Shown here: positions 8,218-12,176 of the stretch, piece after piece
Position numbering within the stretch: the first letter of the stretch is position 1
Layout of the letters: each line of letters starts with the position of its first letter
Origin: Propionibacteriaceae bacterium
GTDB taxonomy: Bacteria > Actinomycetota > Actinomycetes > Propionibacteriales > Propionibacteriaceae
Length of the DNA stretch: 12,176 bases
Direction of reading: 5' to 3'
Assembly (NCBI GenBank): GCA_009781325.1
Contig: WQYJ01000046.1
Span: 1-12,176 of the forward strand
Notes under the pieces: generated by a model
The model's database searches: none
Seen by the model: the letters and a program-made list of their open reading frames with translations, nothing else
Told to the model about the DNA's origin: nothing
Translations under genes and position numbers: made by a program

Positions 8218-8355
8218 GTGTGTATTACCTTTCTCGTGAGTTTTCACACTGCGGGATATGGCTTCGATGCCCGGGGGCTCTTCAGCCTGCGCAGTGATGT
8301 TACTCGGTCACTCCCTGTGGCCATCAGTGGTACCCATGGAGCGTTCGATGTATGA

Positions 8356-8385
8356 ATGTTAACGTTCACATAAAGTGAGTGTCAA
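8356..8385 (-). promoter_or_regulatory. Predicted promoter of the arabinose operon
   Basis: Read on the minus strand, TTGACA (8385-8380) is a perfect -35 box. After 18 bases comes TAACAT (8361-8356), which matches four of six -10 consensus positions including the key TA and final T. Transcription would start near 8349, giving a leader of about 130 bases before the binding-protein ATG. The -10 hexamer lies within the LacI-type operator at 8357-8370, so bound repressor would block RNA polymerase directly. No better promoter was seen between here and 8217. Confidence 0.6.
8357..8370. promoter_or_regulatory. LacI-family operator O1 (TGTTAACGTTCACA)
   Basis: A 14-bp near-palindrome centred on CG, one base away from the perfect form TGTTAACGTTAACA. 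Alternating A/T-rich half-sites around a central CpG are typical of LacI-family operators, because the hinge-helix leucine of these proteins inserts at that step. It covers the -10 of the operon promoter. Almost the same sequence recurs at 8595-8608 beside the regulator gene. Confidence 0.72.
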
Positions 8386-8405
8386 GAGACTTGAGTGGCC
8401 TAAGC

Positions 8406-8424
8406 CATAACGATTTCATAACGA
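8406..8424. promoter_or_regulatory. 11-bp-phased direct repeat upstream of the operon promoter
   Basis: CATAACGA occurs at 8406-8413 and again at 8417-8424, separated by TTT, so the copies repeat every 11 bp, about one helical turn. They lie 21 bases upstream of the -35 box, around -57 to -75 from the predicted start, where activators often bind. They do not resemble the LacI-type operators. A second regulator could bind here, but this is inferred from position and phasing only. Confidence 0.35.
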
Positions 8425-8515
8425 AAGACATCCGGGCATCTCAGGCCATAATCTCTGGCGTAATACAGTGAAGCAACCCCCCAATCAATTGACGTTTTTC
8501 CTTATCCTAGGACTA

Positions 8516-8543
8516 TTGCGAAAGACAAGAATGGGTGTATGAT
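8516..8543 (+). promoter_or_regulatory. Candidate promoter of the LacI-type regulator gene
   Basis: TTGCGA (8516-8521) and TATGAT (8538-8543) are separated by 16 bases and match the consensus at four and five of six positions. It would give a leader of about 140 bases. A competing -10, TATGAT at 8593-8598, overlaps operator O2 but has no recognisable -35 upstream. I cannot decide between them. In either case O2 lies at or just downstream of the start, allowing autoregulation. Confidence 0.3.
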
Positions 8544-8594
8544 CGTCTATCAAAGTTCGGATGCTTCATCGCACTCGATTCTTATGTAACGGTA

Positions 8595-8608
8595 TGATAA
8601 CGTTAACA
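8595..8608. promoter_or_regulatory. LacI-family operator O2 (TGATAACGTTAACA)
   Basis: Second 14-bp near-palindrome centred on CG, again one mismatch from TGTTAACGTTAACA. Read on the minus strand it shares the 12-base string AATGTTAACGTT with operator O1. It lies 84 bases before the regulator start codon, and its centre is 238 bp from that of O1. The pair suggests control of both divergent units and possibly a repression loop. Confidence 0.7.
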
Positions 8609-8691
8609 TTATTGACCAATGTCAGCGCTAGTAACCTGGCCCGAATCGGTCCAGTAATGAGATATTATTAAGAGCAGTCACGAGGGAGGAT

Positions 8692-9732
8692 ATGTCTACA
8701 ACACCACATGAAATCACCAGTTCTTCTGAGGCTGCCCGTACGATGCCGACCATGGCGGATGTCGCAGCTTTGGCTGGAGTGTCCCACCAAACGGTGTCTC
8801 GTGTTCTGAATAACCCTCCTGCTGTTTCTGCAGTAACTCGCCGCAAGGTCCAAGAGGCTATTACCACTCTTGGATATCGGCGCAATCTTGCTGCGCGAAC
8901 TCTGGTCACCGGAAACTCCAGAATCATTGGTGTGCTTGTCTCCACCACTGTTCTGTCGGGACCCACCGGTGCAATGCTTGCTATTGAGCAAAGTGCACGT
9001 GCCAACGGCTACTGGGTCTCCATGGCTTCAATGAAGACCCAAGCAACTCATGAAGTCGGCGAAATCGTCTCCCACTTCGTTGACCAAGGTGTTGACGGAA
9101 TCATTGCCGTGGCTCAAACCCAGGTAGCACTGGATGCCACCCTGGAAGCTTCCGCGGGGAGACAAACAGTCTTAGTGACATCCGGACATGTTCCTCCCAG
9201 TGTCAGTTCAGTGGAGATCGCCCAGCATGAGGGTGCCCGCCAAGCTATGACCATCCTCAAAGGACTTGGCCACACTCGCATCGCACATATTTCCGGGCCG
9301 CCTTATGACCTTCACGCCGGGGCGCGGGCACAGGTATGGAAAGAATCTCTGGAAGACCCGGAAGCGAATCTTTTAGTCGAAGGCGACTGGACTCCCCAAT
9401 CCGGATACTACGCAGCTATGTCGCTGCTGTCGCTGAGCAAGCCGCCTACTGCCATCTTCGCTGCCAATGATCAGATGGCCTTCGGCGTATTGCGAGCCCT
9501 CAATGAGCGCGGCATGAAAGTACCTCTCGACATGTCAGTGGTCGGTTTCGATGACATTGAGGGAGCCGACTGCTCGATCCCACCCCTGACGACCATTCGG
9601 CAGGATAACCAAGTCTTAGGGGTAGCTGCGATGGATCTGCTTCTTGAAGCCATCCATGGGCTTCCGGCTCGTCAGATGACGATCCCCACTCATGCTGTGA
9701 TTCGCTCCTCGACAGCCGCACCATCTCACTGA
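8692..9732 (+). CDS. LacI-family transcriptional regulator of the arabinose operon
   Basis: DNA-binding repressor-type protein of 346 residues. An N-terminal extension of about 20 residues precedes the helix-turn-helix TMADVAALAGVSHQTVSRVLNN (split over 20-41). The hinge helix NLAARTL (65-71) follows, with Leu71 as the probable base-intercalating residue. The rest is a periplasmic-binding-protein-like sensor domain with LGHTRIAHISG, AIFAANDQMAFGVLRAL and VSVVGFDDIEGA-type stretches (the actual text is MSVVGFDDIEGA). The ATG at 8692 has GAGGG five bases upstream; a shorter start at 8743 or 8752 would fit the family's usual N-terminus but lacks a good ribosome-binding site. Divergent placement and the two matched operators make it the likely local regulator, analogous to LacI-type AraR of corynebacteria. 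The effector (arabinose or an intermediate) is unknown. Its 3' end overlaps the convergent Nudix gene by 7 bases. Confidence 0.92.
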   Translation: MSTTPHEITSSSEAARTMPTMADVAALAGVSHQTVSRVLNNPPAVSAVTRRKVQEAITTLGYRRNLAARTLVTGNSRIIGVLVSTTVLSGPTGAMLAIEQSARANGYWVSMASMKTQATHEVGEIVSHFVDQGVDGIIAVAQTQVALDATLEASAGRQTVLVTSGHVPPSVSSVEIAQHEGARQAMTILKGLGHTRIAHISGPPYDLHAGARAQVWKESLEDPEANLLVEGDWTPQSGYYAAMSLLSLSKPPTAIFAANDQMAFGVLRALNERGMKVPLDMSVVGFDDIEGADCSIPPLTTIRQDNQVLGVAAMDLLLEAIHGLPARQMTIPTHAVIRSSTAAPSH

Positions 9733-10322
9733 GTACGCAGACTATCCAATCCTGAAGTGAGCATGGCCGTTTTGCAGGCAAGAACTCCGACAACCATCGT
9801 GGGGTTCATGATTTCCCCAGCAAAGATGGCCTGCGCAAGCTCATCGATGTGAACCCACCCGATCTCCATGTCGGCCTCTTCACCTTCCAACCGAAAACCT
9901 TCAGGGCGCGGCACGGGGGACAAACCTCGGGCCAAGAAGATACGGGTCTTCTGGGAAGAACTGCCTGGTGTGGCATAGATATCGACCAAGACAGACCAGG
10001 TGGTTGCCGCCAGCCCTAGCTCTTCGGCAAGTTCCCTCCTGGCAGTGTCGACCAGCGCTTCGTCATCGATGTCACACAGACCGGCGGGAGCCTCAACCAG
10101 TTTGCGCCTCACAGGATGACGATACTGGTTCTCGACTCCGATCCTCCCCTGGTCATCCATGGCGATGATTCCCACCGCATTCGGATGGTGCAGGTAGTTG
10201 CGGACCATGCGCGTACCGTCAGGTGCACAGACCTCATCGACGACGAATTCCATCAGGACACCGGGAGTTGTCTCAAGGCGAGTGTAGGGCCATTGAGCTT
10301 CGGTATCGTGAGTCAGGATCAC
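9726..10322 (-). CDS. Nudix hydrolase, probable ADP-ribose pyrophosphatase
   Basis: Cytoplasmic Nudix-family hydrolase predicted to split ADP-ribose into AMP and ribose 5-phosphate. The product has 198 residues. The Nudix box runs from Gly81 to Leu104 with RRELAEELGL (95-104). The first Gly and the following Glu88 are separated by six residues rather than five, as in the M. tuberculosis ADP-ribose pyrophosphatase Rv1700. NQYRHPVR (65-72), EAPAGL (77-82) and the loop TPGSSSQ (118-124) also fit that subfamily. The start is GTG at 10322, sharing GTGA with the pyrG stop, so it is probably translated by coupling; only a weak AAGG precedes it. Rv1700 likewise follows pyrG in mycobacteria, which supports the assignment. 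A different nucleotide-sugar substrate cannot be excluded. Confidence 0.9.
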   Translation of the reverse strand: MILTHDTEAQWPYTRLETTPGVLMEFVVDEVCAPDGTRMVRNYLHHPNAVGIIAMDDQGRIGVENQYRHPVRRKLVEAPAGLCDIDDEALVDTARRELAEELGLAATTWSVLVDIYATPGSSSQKTRIFLARGLSPVPRPEGFRLEGEEADMEIGWVHIDELAQAIFAGEIMNPTMVVGVLACKTAMLTSGLDSLRTQ

Positions 10323-11950
10323 GCTGCACGCCTTGCCAGGGCTGCTTCAATGAGCCCCACGAAGAGCGGATGAGGGTTGGTGGGGCGGGACTTCAGTTCT
10401 GGGTGCCCCTGTGTGCCCACATAGAAGGGATGGACTTCTTGGGGCAATTCGATGAACTCCACCAGGCGCCCATCAGGGGATACACCAGAGATCACCAGCC
10501 CTGTGTCTTCCAGGTAGCTGCGATAGTCATTGTTGACCTCGTAGCGATGGCGATGGCGTTCGCTGACTTTCGTCGTACCGTAGAGTCGTGCAGCTTTGGA
10601 ACCCTTGAGTAGCTCAGCAGGGTACGCGCCGCATCTCATTGTGCCGTCGTCGTCACTGCATGGACTGGTCGGTGGAATCGGCATCGTGGTCACGACAGGA
10701 TAGGGAGTATCGGGATAGAACTCAGTCGAGGCAGCATCAGTGAGACCGGCGAGGTTTCGGGCCACGTCGATCACCATGCACTGCATTCCCAAGCAAATCC
10801 CCAGGATGGGAATCTGGTTCTCGCGCGCGTACTGAATCGCAGAAACCTTGCCTTCTGGGCCTCGGAATCCGAAGCCTCCGGCAACAACAATCCCATCGAC
10901 GCCGTCGAGCAGATGTGCGGCGGTGGACATGTCCTCACAATCATCGGACTGCACCCAAGCAATGTTGACCTTCGCCCAGTTGGCAAATCCTCCTGCACGC
11001 AGGGCTTCATTCACCGAGAGATAGGCATCGGGGACTTCGATATATTTGCCAACGATTGCGATGGTGACTTCAGTCTTGGGCTTATGGACTCGAGCCAGAA
11101 GATCATCCCATTTCGCCCAGTTGACATCGCGGAATGCCAGGTTGAGTCGGCGTACGACATAGGCGTCGAGACCTTCTTGGAATAAGACCTTGGGGATGTC
11201 GTAGATCGACGGTGCGTCCGGACATGAGATCACAGCCTCTTCATCCACGTCACACATCAGGGCTATCTTGCGCTTAATGGGTTCGGTGACTTCCCTATCG
11301 GAGCGGCAGACCAGGGCATCTGGCTGGATACCGACCTGACGCAAGGCTGCCACAGAATGCTGGGTCGGCTTGGTCTTGATCTCTTTGGAGGGTTCGATAT
11401 AGGGAACCAAGGAGATGTGCAGGAAGAAGACGTTCTCGCGGCCCAGTTCCCGTCGGATCTGACGTGCTGCTTCGAGGAAGGGCAGAGACTCGATGTCACC
11501 GACCGTACCGCCGATCTCATGGATGGCGATGTCGATGCCGGGCTCAGCCACTGAAAGCATCGCTTCCTTGATGGCATTTGTGATGTGAGGAATCACCTGA
11601 ACGGTGTCACCCAGGTAGTCGCCGCGGCGTTCCTTAGCGATCACCATGGAGTAGATCTTCCCCGTGGTCTTGTTGGCATCTGCGCTCAGATTACGGTCAA
11701 GAAAGCGTTCGTAGTGACCGACATCGAGGTCACATTCGGCCCCATCCTCGGTGACGAAGACTTCACCGTGCTGCATGGGGTTCAGGGTTCCGGGGTCAAT
11801 ATTGATGTAGGGGTCCATCTTCTGCATCGTGACTTTTAAGCCACGAGCGACAAGAAGAGAACCAAGAGATGCCGCGGTCAAACCCTTTCCCAGGGATGAA
11901 ACTACGCCGCCAGTTACAAAGATATGCTGAGTGTTATTGCGTTCTGCCAC
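10319..11950 (-). CDS. pyrG: CTP synthase (glutamine-hydrolysing)
   Basis: Makes CTP from UTP, ATP and glutamine, the last step of pyrimidine nucleotide synthesis. With the GTG start at 11950 the product has 543 residues, close to the usual 530-590. The synthase domain shows FVTGGVVSSLGKGLTAASLG (11-30), KMDPYINIDPGT (44-55), HGEVFVTEDGAE (61-72) and HEIGGTVGDIES (144-155). The class I glutamine amidotransferase domain shows GGFGFRG (358-364), GICLGMQ (384-390) with nucleophile Cys386, and GHPE (515-518) with His516 and Glu518. The stretch about 420-442 is less typical, ending TMRCGAYP where TMRLG is common. The frame is open to a GTG at 11995, but GGAG four bases before 11950, and none before 11995, favours the shorter form; it also fits actinobacterial N-termini. 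It is followed directly by the Nudix gene in one operon. Confidence 0.97.
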   Translation of the reverse strand: MAERNNTQHIFVTGGVVSSLGKGLTAASLGSLLVARGLKVTMQKMDPYINIDPGTLNPMQHGEVFVTEDGAECDLDVGHYERFLDRNLSADANKTTGKIYSMVIAKERRGDYLGDTVQVIPHITNAIKEAMLSVAEPGIDIAIHEIGGTVGDIESLPFLEAARQIRRELGRENVFFLHISLVPYIEPSKEIKTKPTQHSVAALRQVGIQPDALVCRSDREVTEPIKRKIALMCDVDEEAVISCPDAPSIYDIPKVLFQEGLDAYVVRRLNLAFRDVNWAKWDDLLARVHKPKTEVTIAIVGKYIEVPDAYLSVNEALRAGGFANWAKVNIAWVQSDDCEDMSTAAHLLDGVDGIVVAGGFGFRGPEGKVSAIQYARENQIPILGICLGMQCMVIDVARNLAGLTDAASTEFYPDTPYPVVTTMPIPPTSPCSDDDGTMRCGAYPAELLKGSKAARLYGTTKVSERHRHRYEVNNDYRSYLEDTGLVISGVSPDGRLVEFIELPQEVHPFYVGTQGHPELKSRPTNPHPLFVGLIEAALARRAA

Positions 11951-12022
11951 GGAACTCCAGCGTATCGGATCTGGGGCCAGTCTCCGAATCGCCACGCAAA
12001 AAAAGTTCCCAGGAAAAGAATC
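11951..12022. other. Leader region of pyrG
   Basis: The 72 bases between the pyrG start and the first repeat copy contain the ribosome-binding site GGAG (minus strand, just before 11950) and a run of seven T on the minus strand (about 11998-12004). I see no convincing -35/-10 pair here, so the promoter may lie within or beyond the repeats. Confidence 0.5.
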
Positions 12023-12090
12023 CCCACCGTCATACTGCCGCAGGCAGTACCCCCGGCAGCCAAACTAAGGACTAGAGCAAGCAAGCACAA
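12023..12090. repeat. Hairpin-containing repeat, copy 1
   Basis: A 68-base unit matched by copy 2 with four substitutions and one single-base indel. It has a 7-bp perfect hairpin: arms TACTGCC (12033-12039) and GGCAGTA (12043-12049) around a three-base loop. Next come CCCCCGGCAGCC and a tail from CTAAGGAC to the end that includes AGCA three times in a row. CGGCAG (12054-12059) could alternatively pair with CTGCCG (12035-12040). There is no T-run after the stem on either strand, so it does not look like a terminator. Confidence 0.85.
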
Positions 12091-12107
12091 CCCAAGACCC
12101 TACATCG

Positions 12108-12176
12108 CCCCCCGTCATCCTGCCGCCAGGCAGGACCCCCGGCAGCCAACCTAAGGACTAGAGCAAGCAAGCACAA
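12108..12176. repeat. Hairpin-containing repeat, copy 2 (reaches the right edge)
   Basis: This copy starts 85 bases after copy 1, leaving 17 bases of unrelated sequence between them. Its hairpin is TCCTGCC (12118-12124), loop GCCA, GGCAGGA (12129-12135). Compared with copy 1, one A-T pair has become C-G while the stem stays perfect, and the loop has grown by one base. The tail from CTAAGGAC onward is identical in both copies. The copy runs to the last base of the window, so both its true end and the number of further copies are unknown. Confidence 0.85.

Larger units (their letters stand above)
8218..8691. other. Divergent intergenic control region
   Basis: These 474 bases lie between two divergently transcribed starts and hold no convincing gene. 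They contain, from left to right, the leader of the arabinose operon (about 130 bases, with a possible fold at 8247-8296), a promoter overlapped by an operator, an 11-bp-phased direct repeat, a more AT-rich stretch (about 8401-8620), a second operator, an imperfect inverted repeat (8637-8653) and the regulator's ribosome-binding site. The longest open stretch seen by hand in the leader is nine codons without a ribosome-binding site, which I do not call a gene. Confidence 0.8.

Noticed and set aside
8236..8247. GTGA-4-TCAC inverted repeat considered as a CRP/GlxR-type site.
   Set aside because: The GlxR/CRP site needs TGTGA and TCACA six bases apart. Here the gap is four, and the site lies far downstream of the promoter next to the ribosome-binding site.
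8366..8378. TCAC-ATAAA-GTGA inverted repeat in the promoter spacer considered as a CRP-type site.
   Set aside because: The half-sites face the wrong way for CRP/GlxR, and half of it is already explained by operator O1.
8624..8629. AGCGCT considered as a third LacI-type operator.
   Set aside because: Symmetry stops after six bases and it does not match the other two operators.
11951..11995. An upstream GTG at 11995 that would lengthen CTP synthase by 15 residues.
   Set aside because: It has no ribosome-binding site, whereas the GTG at 11950 has GGAG at good spacing and gives an N-terminus of the length usual in actinobacteria.
12023..12176. CRISPR array or insertion-sequence end for the right-edge repeats.
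   Set aside because: The repeat units are about 68 bases with a 17-base gap, include a variable stem and have no transposase or terminal inverted repeats nearby, so neither label fits.

Overview
The window carries a complete-looking L-arabinose uptake and catabolism locus next to a housekeeping pyrG operon. Several things point to a Gram-positive member of the Actinomycetota with moderate GC (about 50-60% by eye). The substrate-binding protein is a lipoprotein, GTG starts are common, and a CTP synthase gene is followed by an overlapping Nudix hydrolase gene. That last pair matches the pyrG-Rv1700 arrangement of mycobacteria, down to the unusual spacing of the Nudix box. I cannot name the genus.

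Layout. Positions 1-8217 (minus strand) form one long operon, read from right to left. Its order is a YtfQ-type sugar-binding lipoprotein, a double-domain ABC ATPase, two different membrane permeases, an FGGY kinase (ribulokinase), L-ribulose-5-phosphate 4-epimerase and L-arabinose isomerase, which is cut by the left edge. The genes are tightly packed: ATPase/permease, permease/permease and permease/kinase overlap by 4-8 bases. The only sizeable gap, after the binding-protein gene, holds a strong stem-loop. Positions 8218-8691 are a divergent control region with a good sigma-70-like promoter whose -10 lies inside a LacI-type operator. A second operator of the same design lies near the regulator gene, and a direct repeat phased at 11 bp lies upstream of the promoter. 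A LacI-family regulator gene (plus strand, 8692-9732) completes the locus. Its 3' end overlaps the end of the Nudix gene, which is transcribed toward it behind pyrG (minus strand, 9726-11950). Upstream of pyrG the window ends in two copies of a roughly 68-base repeat. Each copy contains a hairpin, and the two hairpins differ by a compensatory base-pair change.

How it works together. The CUT2-family importer is expected to bring in L-arabinose (or a close relative such as a furanose form). AraA converts it to L-ribulose, the kinase makes L-ribulose 5-phosphate, and AraD makes D-xylulose 5-phosphate for the pentose phosphate pathway. The regulator probably represses both the operon and its own gene through the two operators, with arabinose or an intermediate as inducer. 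The arabinose pathway itself is well known. The less expected points are the covarying hairpin repeats, the YtfQ-type rather than AraFGH-type importer, the divergent kinase, and the architecture of the control region.
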